From Clostridia bacterium (GTDB lineage Bacteria > Bacillota > Clostridia > Oscillospirales > CAG-272): 42,027 nucleotides of DNA. How positions within the stretch are numbered: the stretch's first letter is position 1; each line of letters starts with the position of its first letter. Location: NCBI GenBank assembly GCA_017547545.1, contig JAFYPJ010000106.1, forward strand, positions 1-42,027, given 5' to 3'. Made by a program: the position numbers and the translations under genes. The notes under the pieces are model-generated. The model saw nothing but the letters and a program-made list of their open reading frames with translations. It did not search any database and had not been told where the DNA came from. Positions 7,671 through 16,888 of the stretch are shown here, one piece after another.

Positions 7671-8558
7671 ATGATAAAAAGCATGACCGCCTACGGCAGA
7701 GCAACTGCTCAAACAAGCGGTAAAAATATAACCGTGGATATCAAATCGGTTAACAACAGATTTTTTGATTGCAGTATAAGAATTTCAAGAAGGTATTCTC
7801 ACCTTGAAGAAAAGGTTCGCGCTTATATACAGAAAAATGCCACTTCCAGAGGAAAGGTTGATGTGCATATTTCCGTAGAGCTTCTTGAAAGCGAAGGAAT
7901 CGAAATGCACCTTGATCCTGCATATGCAGAAAGCTATTACAAGGCGCTTTGCGAATTAAGAGACACTTTTTCCTTAAAGGACGATATTTCCACTATGGCA
8001 ATGGCACAAAACCGTGATATTTTCACAGTAGTGCGTCCCGAGGAGGATACCGAAAAGGATTGGAACGAGCTTTCTCCCGTTTTGGATGCCGCTATAGCGG
8101 AATATAACGATATGAGAAGCAAGGAAGGACAGCGGATTTCAGAGGATCTTATGGCTAAAAAGAGCCGCCTTGCAGAATTGGCAAAGCAGATAGAAGCTCT
8201 TAGTGAACAGGGTGTTGAAAAATACCGCACCCGCCTTGAAGCAAAGTTAAGAGCCACTCTTGAAACAATGGCCGTTGAACCGGACGAGCAGCGTATACTT
8301 ACAGAATGCGCAATATTTGCAGACAAGATAGCGATAGATGAAGAATTGGTTCGTCTTGCAAGCCATTTCAAGGCTTTTGACGAAATGCTTTTATCAAACG
8401 AACCCCTTGCGAAAAGAATAGACTTTTTACTTCAGGAAATGAACCGAGAGGTAAACACCACCGGCAGCAAATGCAATGATGCAGAAATTGCCCACCTTGT
8501 TGTTGAAATGAAGGCTATTCTTGAAAAGATAAGAGAACAGATACAGAATATAGAGTAA
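7671..8558 (+). CDS. yicC: YicC/YloC family endoribonuclease
   Basis: A 295-aa protein starting MIKSMTAYGRA, the signature opening of the YicC/YloC family, and ending with the equally typical block around EMNREVNTTGSKCNDAEIAH and a helical tail. The E. coli member is reported to be an endoribonuclease that helps degrade certain small RNAs. That role is inherited here by family only. The order yicC-remA-gmk-rpoZ is the conserved Firmicute arrangement, which strengthens the call. The gene is first behind a consensus promoter and ends four bases before the next start. Confidence 0.93.
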   Translation: MIKSMTAYGRATAQTSGKNITVDIKSVNNRFFDCSIRISRRYSHLEEKVRAYIQKNATSRGKVDVHISVELLESEGIEMHLDPAYAESYYKALCELRDTFSLKDDISTMAMAQNRDIFTVVRPEEDTEKDWNELSPVLDAAIAEYNDMRSKEGQRISEDLMAKKSRLAELAKQIEALSEQGVEKYRTRLEAKLRATLETMAVEPDEQRILTECAIFADKIAIDEELVRLASHFKAFDEMLLSNEPLAKRIDFLLQEMNREVNTTGSKCNDAEIAHLVVEMKAILEKIREQIQNIE

Positions 8559-8562
8559 TATT

Positions 8563-8829
8563 ATGAAGCTTATAAATATCGGCTACGGCAATCTCCTGGT
8601 GCGGGAAAGAATAGTATCGGTGGTTTCACCCGATGCCGCACCTATAAAAAGAATGATAATCGACGCAAAGGAAAGCGGCAGGGCAATTGATGCCTCCTGC
8701 GGCAAGAAAACAAAATCGGTAATTATAACAGATAGCGACCATGTTGTTCTTTGTGCCCTTGAAATGGAAAAAATCCTGAACCGTTTCAACAATATAATCA
8801 ATGAAAAAGAAGATGACGAGGAAGACTGA
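8563..8829 (+). CDS. remA: RemA-like DUF370 DNA-binding regulator
   Basis: An 88-aa DUF370 protein. In Bacillus subtilis RemA is a ring- or filament-forming DNA-binding activator of biofilm matrix genes. The conserved core is visible as LINIGYGNLLVRERIVSVV, then SPDAAPIKRMI and a positively charged GKKTKSVIITDSDHVV segment. An acidic tail (NEKEDDEED) ends the protein. Its position between yicC and gmk is the same as in Bacillus. Whether it controls matrix genes in this organism is unknown; the family is widespread in Clostridia that do not form classical biofilms. Confidence 0.93.
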   Translation: MKLINIGYGNLLVRERIVSVVSPDAAPIKRMIIDAKESGRAIDASCGKKTKSVIITDSDHVVLCALEMEKILNRFNNIINEKEDDEED

Positions 8830-8830
8830 T

Positions 8831-9442
8831 ATGGAAAACAACAGAGGTATTCTTATAGTTGTTTCAGGACCCGCAGGTTCGGGCAAAGGAACCGTACTGA
8901 ACGCGGTTTTTGAGAAATCAGACAATTTTACCTATTCTGTTTCCGCAACCACCCGTGAGCCGCGTCCCGGAGAAAAAGACGGAGTTCACTATCATTTTAT
9001 AACAAAAGAGCACTTTGAAGAGCTTATTGCAAATGATACCGTGGTGGAACATACTTTTTATTGCGGAAATTATTACGGAACATTGCGTACCGTTATAGAA
9101 AAGGATCTTTGCAACGGTAAGAATGTTATTCTTGAAATAGAGGTTGACGGGGCTATGCAGATAAAAAACAAATTCCCCGAAGCATTGCTCATTCTTGTAG
9201 TACCGCCGAATTACGAGGTTCTCGAAAAAAGACTCAGAGGAAGAGGTACCAATACCGAAGAGGATATCGCAAACCGTCTTGAGCGTTCAAAGGAAGAGCT
9301 TAAATTCTTTAATGAATACGATTATCTTCTGATAAATGAGGATATAGATGAGGTTTCGGACAATATCATTTCAATAATAAAAACACAAAAGCTTTCCACA
9401 AAATACAACAAAGATTTTTATAACAAGTTTTTTAATATATAA
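8831..9442 (+). CDS. gmk: Guanylate kinase
   Basis: Phosphorylates GMP to GDP with ATP. The P-loop is GPAGSGKGT near residues 12-20, followed by SATTREPRPGEKDGVHYHF, the GMP-binding segment. At 203 aa the length is usual. The ATG at 8831 is chosen because it follows the remA stop by one base and has GAGGAAG about 8 bases upstream, and because the protein then starts like other guanylate kinases. An in-frame ATG at 8801 would add ten lysine-rich residues and overlap remA. The next gene, rpoZ, follows after 16 bases. Confidence 0.96.
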   Translation: MENNRGILIVVSGPAGSGKGTVLNAVFEKSDNFTYSVSATTREPRPGEKDGVHYHFITKEHFEELIANDTVVEHTFYCGNYYGTLRTVIEKDLCNGKNVILEIEVDGAMQIKNKFPEALLILVVPPNYEVLEKRLRGRGTNTEEDIANRLERSKEELKFFNEYDYLLINEDIDEVSDNIISIIKTQKLSTKYNKDFYNKFFNI

Positions 9443-9458
9443 AGAGAGGTAAATAAAA

Positions 9459-9743
9459 ATGATCTATCCCACACCCGAACAGCTTTCAGGCGAAGGAAAA
9501 TACAACAGATATACCCTTGTTATTGCTGCTGCAAAGTGCGCAAGAGCAATAACCAACGAGTATGTTGAACAGCGTGCCGTAGCAGAAAAGCTCCTGGCAA
9601 ACAAGGAAACAGACAAATCCATCGCTTCAATGATCAAAAAAGAGATACGCGACGAAAAGGCTGTTACCACAGCGGTTAACCGTTTAAAGGACGGAACCTA
9701 TGTGATCGCAGAGGACACCGTTCCCGAAAACACAACTATGTAA
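9459..9743 (+). CDS. rpoZ: RNA polymerase omega subunit
   Basis: A 94-aa small subunit that folds onto the beta' subunit and aids RNA polymerase assembly. The conserved core is KYNRYTLVIAAAKCARAI, followed by residues around AVTTAVNRL near the C-terminus. Its place directly after gmk is the standard Firmicute order. AGAGAGG precedes the ATG. In Bacillus the next gene would be coaBC; here priA follows after about 60 bases. Confidence 0.95.
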   Translation: MIYPTPEQLSGEGKYNRYTLVIAAAKCARAITNEYVEQRAVAEKLLANKETDKSIASMIKKEIRDEKAVTTAVNRLKDGTYVIAEDTVPENTTM

Positions 9744-9804
9744 TCAAGTATTGAATTTCAGCCTGCAAATTCTATAGACACTAAATTCAAACGGAGGTAA
9801 CGGT

Positions 9805-12267
9805 ATGTCCGAATATATATGCGCACGCGTTCAAATATTAGACCTGCCATATCAGATAGACCGTGCCTACGATTATTTCATCCCCAAGGACCTGCGCGGA
9901 GAAATCTGCGCAGGCATTTTTGCAGCAGTTCCTTTCGGTGGTTCAAACAAGGCGCAAAATGCTTTGGTAACAGAACTAAAAAATGAAAGCGATTATAATA
10001 TTTCAGAGCTTAAGCCTATACGCTCTCTGATGACAGAGGCTCCCGTTCTTAATAACGAACAGCTTAAACTGGTAGAATTTTTGAAGGATCGCTGTTTTTG
10101 TACCACGGGTGATGCCGTAAGAGCAATACTTCCCGCTGCTGCATTTTCTAAAATTGCTTTTTATTATATTTTGGGTGATATAATCCCCGATCCGGATGCT
10201 CTCAATTCAAAGCAGCTGCTTGTTTATAATGAAATCAAAACATATGCAAGAATAACGGAGGGAGAGCTTTCAAAAAACCTTGAGTTTTCCGTTGAAGAAA
10301 GTCTTCTTGCTTTAATCAAAAACAAATATGTTAAAAGAGATTTTGAGTATAAGGAGAACAAGAGTAATAAATACCTTAATTATCTTACCGTTACTCCTTT
10401 TGCAGACGATTACATAAGCGGCACAAAGAAATTAAAAAGTGAAAAGATGACCGATATTCTGCGTTTTATTTGCGAATGCGGCAGAGCAACCGATATATAT
10501 GTAAAGCAGGAGTTGGATGCCACAACTCAACAAATAAAAAGCCTTGAAAAAAAACAGCTTATAAAGACAGAAAAGGTAGATCTTTACAGAAACCCCTACG
10601 AGTTTCCCGAAAACGATAACCCCTGCAAAAAAACAATTCTTAACGAAGAACAAAGTGCTGCACACAAAAAGCTTTGCGATATGCTTGATTCCTCAAAGCC
10701 CTGTGCCGCCCTTTTACACGGAGTTACCGGAAGCGGAAAAACAAGTGTTATAAAAGCGGTAACAGACAAGGTTCTGGAAATGGGCAGGCAGGTTATCATC
10801 CTTGTACCTGAAATTTCCCTTACCCCTCAAACTCTCTCGGTATTCGGCGCATATTACGGAGATAACATTGCAGTTATGCACTCTTCCCTTTCCAGAGGGG
10901 AGCGTTACGATGCCTACCGCCGCATGCAGGAGGGATTGGTGAATGTGTGTATCGGCACAAGAAGTGCTGTATTTGCCCCCTTTTCAAATCTTGGACTGAT
11001 AGTAATAGACGAGGAACAGGAACACACCTATAAATCAGAAAACAATCCCAAATATGCCGCAATAGATGTAGCAAGATTCAGGTGCGGATATCATAATTCC
11101 ATGATGCTGCTTTCCTCCGCAACCCCTTCTGTGGGAAGCTACTATAAGGCAGAAAAAGGAGATTACACTTTAATAGAATTAAACAACCGCTACGGAAATG
11201 CTACCCTTCCGGAAGCTCATATTGTTGATATGAGAGAAGAATTCAGTAAGGGTTCCCTTTCCGCTATAGGCTCCCGCTTAAAAAATGAAATTTCCGAGGA
11301 GACCGGAAAGGGTAATCAGGCAGTTATTTTTCTGAACCGAAGGGGATACAGCAATTATGCAAGCTGCCCTCAGTGCGGTGAGGTTATTATGTGTCCTCAT
11401 TGTTCGGTATCGCTCACACGGCATAATTACAAAAGCTCTTCAAAGTTAGTGTGTCATTACTGCGGATACTCGGTGAAAATCCCCCCAAAATGCCCTTCCT
11501 GCGGCGGGGAACATCTTACCTTTATGGGGTACGGTACACAAAAGGTGGAGGAAGAGCTTCAAACACTTTTTCCGGATAAGGAAGTGTTAAGAATGGATGC
11601 CGACACCACCGGAACAAAATCCTCTTATGAAGAAATGCTTAATTCATTCCGAAATCATAACGGTGATATTCTTTTGGGAACGCAGATGGTAACAAAAGGA
11701 CATGATTTTCCCGATGTTACGCTTTCGGGAGTTTTGCTTGCGGATATGTCTTTGTATCTTGATGATTTCCGCGCAGGCGAACGAACCTTTTCCATAATCA
11801 CTCAAGTGGTTGGAAGAGCAGGAAGAGCAAACAAAAGCGGAAAAGCAATTATACAAACCTTTAATCCCGAACACCCCACCCTCAGATTGGCGGCCGATCA
11901 GGATTACAAAAGCTTCTATAAAAACGAAATAGCCTTGCGCCGTACTCTTGTTTTCCCACCCTTCTGTGATATTTTTCTTATAACAGTAACCAGCGGTTTT
12001 GAGGATGAATGTATAAAGATATGTAAAAATCTTTTGGTAAGGCTCAAAGAACTATTATCGCAAAATCCCACGGTAAAGCTTCAAATATTCGGTCCTTTTG
12101 AGGCACCTATATATAAAGTGAACGAAAAATTCCGTTGGAGATTCGTTCTGAAAGGAATTTCAAATAAACCAACAAGAGCCATGCTTGCTTTTGTTATCAA
12201 AGAGATCCTTTCAAAATCCTGTGGCAGGTTTTCAATTTCAACAGATGTAAATCCAAATAATTTATAA
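9805..12267 (+). CDS. priA: Primosomal replication restart helicase PriA
   Basis: An 820-aa superfamily 2 3'-to-5' helicase that recognises stalled or collapsed forks and reloads the replicative helicase. The N-terminal third is the 3'-end-binding and winged-helix region. The Walker A motif is GVTGSGKTS and the DEAH-type box is DEEQ (IDEEQEHTYKSE). Eight zinc-ligand cysteines occur as CPQC, CPHC, CHYC and CPSC pairs near residues 530-570. The C-terminal helicase lobe has TQMVTKGHDFP and QVVGRAGRA. It has an AACGGAGG ribosome binding site and is followed after 9 bases by the HI0933 gene. All core elements are present, so it should be functional. Confidence 0.97.
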   Translation: MSEYICARVQILDLPYQIDRAYDYFIPKDLRGEICAGIFAAVPFGGSNKAQNALVTELKNESDYNISELKPIRSLMTEAPVLNNEQLKLVEFLKDRCFCTTGDAVRAILPAAAFSKIAFYYILGDIIPDPDALNSKQLLVYNEIKTYARITEGELSKNLEFSVEESLLALIKNKYVKRDFEYKENKSNKYLNYLTVTPFADDYISGTKKLKSEKMTDILRFICECGRATDIYVKQELDATTQQIKSLEKKQLIKTEKVDLYRNPYEFPENDNPCKKTILNEEQSAAHKKLCDMLDSSKPCAALLHGVTGSGKTSVIKAVTDKVLEMGRQVIILVPEISLTPQTLSVFGAYYGDNIAVMHSSLSRGERYDAYRRMQEGLVNVCIGTRSAVFAPFSNLGLIVIDEEQEHTYKSENNPKYAAIDVARFRCGYHNSMMLLSSATPSVGSYYKAEKGDYTLIELNNRYGNATLPEAHIVDMREEFSKGSLSAIGSRLKNEISEETGKGNQAVIFLNRRGYSNYASCPQCGEVIMCPHCSVSLTRHNYKSSSKLVCHYCGYSVKIPPKCPSCGGEHLTFMGYGTQKVEEELQTLFPDKEVLRMDADTTGTKSSYEEMLNSFRNHNGDILLGTQMVTKGHDFPDVTLSGVLLADMSLYLDDFRAGERTFSIITQVVGRAGRANKSGKAIIQTFNPEHPTLRLAADQDYKSFYKNEIALRRTLVFPPFCDIFLITVTSGFEDECIKICKNLLVRLKELLSQNPTVKLQIFGPFEAPIYKVNEKFRWRFVLKGISNKPTRAMLAFVIKEILSKSCGRFSISTDVNPNNL

Positions 12268-12276
12268 GGATATGAT

Positions 12277-13503
12277 ATGACAGAAAAAATAGCAATAATC
12301 GGCGCGGGAGCTGCAGGAATGTTAGCGGCAGGCCGCCTAAGAGAATACGGTTACAGCGTAACGGTATTTGAAAAAAACGATAAGCCGGGACGAAAATTAG
12401 CCATTACGGGTAAAGGAAGGTGCAATCTTACCAACAATTGCACCCCCGATGAATTTCTTACAAACATAGTTAAAAACCCCCGTTTTATGATGAGCTCATT
12501 ATACTCATTCACACCCTATGATACAATGGAGCTTTTTGAAGCTCTTGGAGTGCCTCTGAAAACAGAACGGGGTAACAGAGTTTTTCCCGTAAGTGACAAA
12601 GCCTATGACATTGTAGATGCTTTGAAAAAATATATGGGGGTAAAGCCCGTAAATGAAAGAGTTACAGAGCTTATTTTTGAAAACGGTAAGATAAGCGGTG
12701 TTAAAACCGAAAGAAAAAGCTACTCCTTTGACAAAGTAATTGTTGCAACAGGAGGCGCATCCTATCCGCTTACCGGTTCAACAGGTGACGGCTATACTCT
12801 TGCAAAACAAGCAGGGCACAGCGTAACCGAGCTTATACCCTCTCTTATACCCATAGTAACAGAAGAAAAAGAGCCTTCCGAAATGATGGGACTTTCACTA
12901 CGCAATGTAAGACTTGATATCTATGATACACAGAAGAAAAAAACCGTTTTTTCGGAGCAGGGAGAAATGCTTTTCACCCATTTCGGTATAAGCGGCCCCC
13001 TTGTTCTTTCCGCATCTTCAAATATGCATGACATCCAAAAGGGTAAGTATGAGATCCATATTGATCTGAAGCCTGCCCTTGACGAAAAAACACTTGATGC
13101 AAGAATTTTAAATGACTTTAAAAAATATCAGAACAAAGATTTTATAAATTCATTATCAGACCTTCTTCCCCAAAAAATGATACCCGTTTTTGTTAAAACG
13201 GTTGCCATTCCCGAAAACAAAAAAGTGAATTCTATCACTAAGGAAGAAAGAAAAAGAATAGTTGGAACTTTAAAAAAACTCACTTATACCGCGAAGGGCT
13301 TCAGACCGATTTCCGAAGCAATAATTACTTCAGGCGGTGTAAATGTTAAAGAAATAAATCCAAAAACAATGGAGTCAAAGCTTGTTGAGGGACTTTTCTT
13401 TGCAGGAGAAGTACTTGATGTGGATGCTTACACAGGCGGCTTTAATCTTCAGATAGCATTTTCTACCGGTTACGCATCTGCAAATGCGATAATAAATTCT
13501 TAA
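12277..13503 (+). CDS. HI0933/YhiN-family NAD(P)/FAD-dependent oxidoreductase
   Basis: A 408-aa flavoprotein of the HI0933 (YhiN/BaiN-like) family. The N-terminal dinucleotide-binding motif is GAGAAGMLAAGRL, followed by the family signature GRKLAITGKGRCNLTN. The C-terminal FAD block FFAGEVLDVDAYTGGFNLQ is complete. The physiological substrate is not settled; some clostridial relatives reduce bile-acid intermediates, but close homologues occur in bacteria with no such pathway, so no substrate is proposed. It lies between priA (9-base gap) and cmk (16-base gap) in what appears to be one transcript. Confidence 0.92.
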   Translation: MTEKIAIIGAGAAGMLAAGRLREYGYSVTVFEKNDKPGRKLAITGKGRCNLTNNCTPDEFLTNIVKNPRFMMSSLYSFTPYDTMELFEALGVPLKTERGNRVFPVSDKAYDIVDALKKYMGVKPVNERVTELIFENGKISGVKTERKSYSFDKVIVATGGASYPLTGSTGDGYTLAKQAGHSVTELIPSLIPIVTEEKEPSEMMGLSLRNVRLDIYDTQKKKTVFSEQGEMLFTHFGISGPLVLSASSNMHDIQKGKYEIHIDLKPALDEKTLDARILNDFKKYQNKDFINSLSDLLPQKMIPVFVKTVAIPENKKVNSITKEERKRIVGTLKKLTYTAKGFRPISEAIITSGGVNVKEINPKTMESKLVEGLFFAGEVLDVDAYTGGFNLQIAFSTGYASANAIINS

Positions 13504-13519
13504 ATATACGGAGGCTTAT

Positions 13520-14194
13520 ATGATAAATATAGCGATAGACGGCCCTTCAGGTGCCGGTAAAAGCACCATTGCCAAAGCAGTTGCAAAGAAAAAAGGGTAT
13601 ATTTATGTAGACACGGGAGCGCTTTACCGTTCTATAGGACTTTATGTATACCGTCTTGGTATCTCAAAGGAGGATAAGGAAGCAATAAAATCGGTGTTGC
13701 CTCAAATTTCTCTTGAGCTTGGGTATGTTGAAGGTGTTCAGCGTGTATATCTTAATAAAGAGGATGTAAGTGAAGAAATCCGTATGCCCGAAATTTCAAT
13801 GTATGCATCCGCTGTTTCCGCAATTCAGGAGGTTAGAGACTTTTTGCTTGAGCTTCAGCGCGATATGGCAAAAAAGCATGATGTTATAATGGACGGACGG
13901 GATATAGGTACCGTGATCCTCCCTGATGCTACAGTAAAGGTGTTTATGACAGCTACCGATGAAGGTAGAGCAAAAAGAAGATACAAGGAACTTTGTGAAA
14001 AGGGTGTGGAAACCACCTTTGAGGAGGTTCTTTCGGATATGATAAAACGAGATAAGGCCGATTCCACCCGTGAAATAGCTCCCGCTGTTCCCGCCGCAGA
14101 TGCAGTATTTTTTGACAACACCGAATTCGGAATTGAAGAAAGCGTTGATGAAATAATAAAAATAATAGACAACGCTATTGCAAAAAGAGGTTGA
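13520..14194 (+). CDS. cmk: Cytidylate kinase
   Basis: Phosphorylates CMP and dCMP for nucleotide synthesis. It is 224 aa with the P-loop GPSGAGKST (residues 8-16), the following YVDTGALYRSIG, the DGRDIGTVI block that binds CMP, and the arginine-rich lid around RAKRRYKEL. A TACGGAGG ribosome binding site lies upstream. The order cmk-plsC-ispH/S1 is a conserved clostridial cluster, and the next gene starts 2 bases after the cmk stop codon. Confidence 0.96.
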   Translation: MINIAIDGPSGAGKSTIAKAVAKKKGYIYVDTGALYRSIGLYVYRLGISKEDKEAIKSVLPQISLELGYVEGVQRVYLNKEDVSEEIRMPEISMYASAVSAIQEVRDFLLELQRDMAKKHDVIMDGRDIGTVILPDATVKVFMTATDEGRAKRRYKELCEKGVETTFEEVLSDMIKRDKADSTREIAPAVPAADAVFFDNTEFGIEESVDEIIKIIDNAIAKRG

Positions 14195-14196
14195 AA

Positions 14197-14817
14197 ATGA
14201 GCTTACATTCATTTCTTCGCACATTGTTTGCACCCCTAATGCGAGTTGTATTCCGTATACACACCCACGGTGCAGAAAACATACCCTCAGAAGGTGCTCT
14301 TATGGTTTGTTCAAACCATATTTGTGCTGCCGATGTTATATTTATTTCGGCTTCGGTCAAAAAAAGAGAGATCCGTTACATGGCAAAGGCAGAGGTTTTC
14401 AGAATACCCGTTTTAAAACACTTCCTTACCGCTATGGGAGCTTTTCCTATCAAAAGAGGCGAGGGTGATGTAGGGGCTATCAAAAAAACAATAAAGCTGC
14501 TGCGCAACGGAGAAACGGTGGGAATATTCCCTCAGGGGACAAGATGCGCCGGAAGGCATCCGAGAGAATCTGAGGTCAAGCCGGGTGCAGGTATGATAGC
14601 ATGGCGTGCACATTCGGATGTGCTTCCCGTTGCTATAATTACCAAAAACTACAAATTTGCTTTGTTTCGCCGTATAGATGTTATAATAGGCAAGCCTGTT
14701 TCTTATAATGACCTTGGATTTGAAAAGGGAAATCATGAAGAGCAGGTTGCGGCTACCAATATAATTTTTGATGAAATTTTAAAACTTCACGATAAAGGAG
14801 TACCCCCAAAATGTTAG
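14197..14817 (+). CDS. plsC: 1-acyl-sn-glycerol-3-phosphate acyltransferase
   Basis: A 206-aa lysophosphatidic acid acyltransferase of the PlsC family, which adds the second acyl chain to make phosphatidic acid at the inner membrane face. The catalytic NHxxxxD motif is SNHICAADVIF near residue 49, and the glycerol-phosphate-binding motif is FPQGTR (a variant of FPEGTR). The ATG at 14197 follows the cmk stop by two bases with AGAGG 7 bases before it; an in-frame TTG two codons upstream is less likely. The 3' end overlaps ispH by 7 bases. Confidence 0.94.
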   Translation: MSLHSFLRTLFAPLMRVVFRIHTHGAENIPSEGALMVCSNHICAADVIFISASVKKREIRYMAKAEVFRIPVLKHFLTAMGAFPIKRGEGDVGAIKKTIKLLRNGETVGIFPQGTRCAGRHPRESEVKPGAGMIAWRAHSDVLPVAIITKNYKFALFRRIDVIIGKPVSYNDLGFEKGNHEEQVAATNIIFDEILKLHDKGVPPKC

Positions 14818-16811
14818 TAGAAGTTGCCTCTCTTGCAGGCTTTTGCTTTGGTGTGGAAAGGGCGGTAGAATCGGTTGAAAAGCTTTTGGCCGAGAACAAC
14901 GCAAAGATCTATACTCTTGGAAAACTTATCCACAATCCTACTATAGTATCTTCCTTTGAAAAGCAGGGAGTTGAAATAATTGAAGCTTCGGATATAGACA
15001 GGGTGTTTGAGCAAACAAATAAAAACAATCCCTGTGTTATAGTTATCCGTGCTCACGGGGCAATCAAAGAGATAAGTGACAAGCTTACTGCATATGCAGC
15101 ACAAAATCCCTATTTCAAGATCTGCGATATGACATGTCCCCATGTTAAAAAAATACACAAGATAGCAGAACAACATTCTAAGGATGCCGACCTGACTCTG
15201 ATTTTCGGAAACATAGGACACCCCGAAGTACAGGGAATTTGTTCCTATGTTGAGGGTGATTATCTCGTTTTTGAGAAATCGGAAGACCTCGATTATGGCA
15301 AAATGACCAATAAAAAGCTGTTATGTGTGTCTCAAACGACACAAAAATTATCGGAATGGGAAAAAAGTCAAAAAAATCTCAAAAAGGTCTGTACAAATCC
15401 ATTTATTTTTGATACAATATGTAGTGTTACCGAAAATCGGCAGGAAGAAGTTGATGCTCTCTCAAAAAGAGTAGACTTGATGTTGGTTATTGGCGGGAAG
15501 GACAGCTCTAATACAAATAAGCTGTATGAAATTGCCCGTAAAAATCAGCCGAATACTTTTTTTGTAGAAGATGCCAACGATATTCCCGATATCAGGTTAA
15601 CTCCCCACGCTAAGGTGGGAATAGCTGCAGGAGCTTCTACTCCCGGCAGCATAATTAAGGAGGTAAAGAAGAAAATGAGTGTAAAAGAACTCACAACCGG
15701 CGAAAACTTCGCAGAATTACTTGATGCATCATTCAAAACTTTAAATACAGGAGATACCGTTACCGGAACAGTATTGTCAGTTACTGACGCTGAAGTTCAT
15801 GTAGACCTTGGTGCTAAGGTTACAGGAATTATCACATCTAACGACATTATCGACCCCATGGTTAAGCTTTCCGACCTTTACAAGGTTGGCGATACCGTAA
15901 CAGCTGTTGCAGTTCGCGTAAGTGACGTTGACGGTGTGGCAACATTAAGCCGCCGCCGTATTGAAGCTTCTGAAAAGTGGGAAAGCATTGTTGCAGCTTA
16001 CAACGAAGGTACTATCCTTGAGGGTAAGATTACAGAGATCGTTCGCGGCGGCGCAATCATCATTCTCAATTCCGTTAAGGTATTTATCCCCGCATCCCAG
16101 TCCGGTCTTGGAAAGGACGCTGATTTAAGCGTACTTCAGGGTACCGTACATAAGGTTAAGATCATTGACATCAACGAACAGAGAAAGCGTGCAGTTGCTT
16201 CTATCCGCGTTGTTGTTCGTGAAGAAAAGAAAGCTGCTGAAGCAGAGTTCTGGGCAACCCTTGAAAAGGATAAGAAGTTTACAGGTAAGGTTAAGTCCCT
16301 TACAAGCTACGGTGCTTTTGTAAATCTTGGTCCTGTTGACGGTATGGTTCACTTAACAGAGCTTTCCTGGAAGCGTATCAAGAATCCCGCAGAAGTTGTT
16401 TCTGTTGGCGATACTCTTGATGTATTTGTTCTTGATTTTGATGTTGAAAAGAAGAGAATTTCTCTTGGTCACAAAACCGAAGAAACAAATCCTTGGACTC
16501 TCTTCACCAATCAGTATTCTGTAGGTGATGTAGCAGCTGTTAAGATAGTTAGCATGATGCCCTTCGGTGCATTTGCTGAAGTTATCCCCGGCGCAGATGG
16601 TCTTATTCACATTTCTCAGATCGCAAACAAGAAGATCGGTAAGCCTGCTGATGTTCTTGAAATCGGCCAGGTAGTTGATGCTAAGATCACTGAGATCGAC
16701 GAAGAAAATCACAAGATCAGCCTTTCTATGAGAGCTCTCCTTGAAGAAGAGGAAGAAATTGAAGTAGAAGTTGTTGAAGAAGCAGAAGCGGTTGAAGAAG
16801 ACGCTGAATAA
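14811..16811 (+). CDS. ispH: IspH (HMB-PP reductase) fused to ribosomal protein S1
   Basis: A 666-aa two-part protein. Residues 1-285 are 4-hydroxy-3-methylbut-2-enyl diphosphate reductase, the last step of the MEP isoprenoid pathway. The 4Fe-4S ligands are C12 (GFCFGV), C109 (MTCPHV) and C204 (DTICSV), and the substrate residues H41, H82, H137 and E139 are in place. From about residue 310 come four S1-type OB repeats, for example GAKVTGIITSNDI and SYGAFVNLGPVDGMVHL, then an acidic Glu-rich tail. Fusions of IspH with S1 are known in Clostridia and are annotated as bifunctional. The S1 half uses codons typical of highly expressed genes more strongly than the IspH half. A terminator follows. 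Confidence 0.96.
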   Translation: MLVEVASLAGFCFGVERAVESVEKLLAENNAKIYTLGKLIHNPTIVSSFEKQGVEIIEASDIDRVFEQTNKNNPCVIVIRAHGAIKEISDKLTAYAAQNPYFKICDMTCPHVKKIHKIAEQHSKDADLTLIFGNIGHPEVQGICSYVEGDYLVFEKSEDLDYGKMTNKKLLCVSQTTQKLSEWEKSQKNLKKVCTNPFIFDTICSVTENRQEEVDALSKRVDLMLVIGGKDSSNTNKLYEIARKNQPNTFFVEDANDIPDIRLTPHAKVGIAAGASTPGSIIKEVKKKMSVKELTTGENFAELLDASFKTLNTGDTVTGTVLSVTDAEVHVDLGAKVTGIITSNDIIDPMVKLSDLYKVGDTVTAVAVRVSDVDGVATLSRRRIEASEKWESIVAAYNEGTILEGKITEIVRGGAIIILNSVKVFIPASQSGLGKDADLSVLQGTVHKVKIIDINEQRKRAVASIRVVVREEKKAAEAEFWATLEKDKKFTGKVKSLTSYGAFVNLGPVDGMVHLTELSWKRIKNPAEVVSVGDTLDVFVLDFDVEKKRISLGHKTEETNPWTLFTNQYSVGDVAAVKIVSMMPFGAFAEVIPGADGLIHISQIANKKIGKPADVLEIGQVVDAKITEIDEENHKISLSMRALLEEEEEIEVEVVEEAEAVEEDAE

Positions 16812-16824
16812 ACATTAAGTTTTT

Positions 16825-16848
16825 ATCCCACCGCTTCGGCGGTGGGAT
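16825..16848 (+). terminator. Terminator after ispH/S1
   Basis: A 10-bp stem ATCCCACCGC / GCGGTGGGAT closed by a TTCG tetraloop, followed by TATTTTAAAA. The stem is strong, though the T run is short. Confidence 0.75.
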
Positions 16849-16888
16849 TATTTTAAAAATTCCAGAAAATACGGAGTATAATATTATT

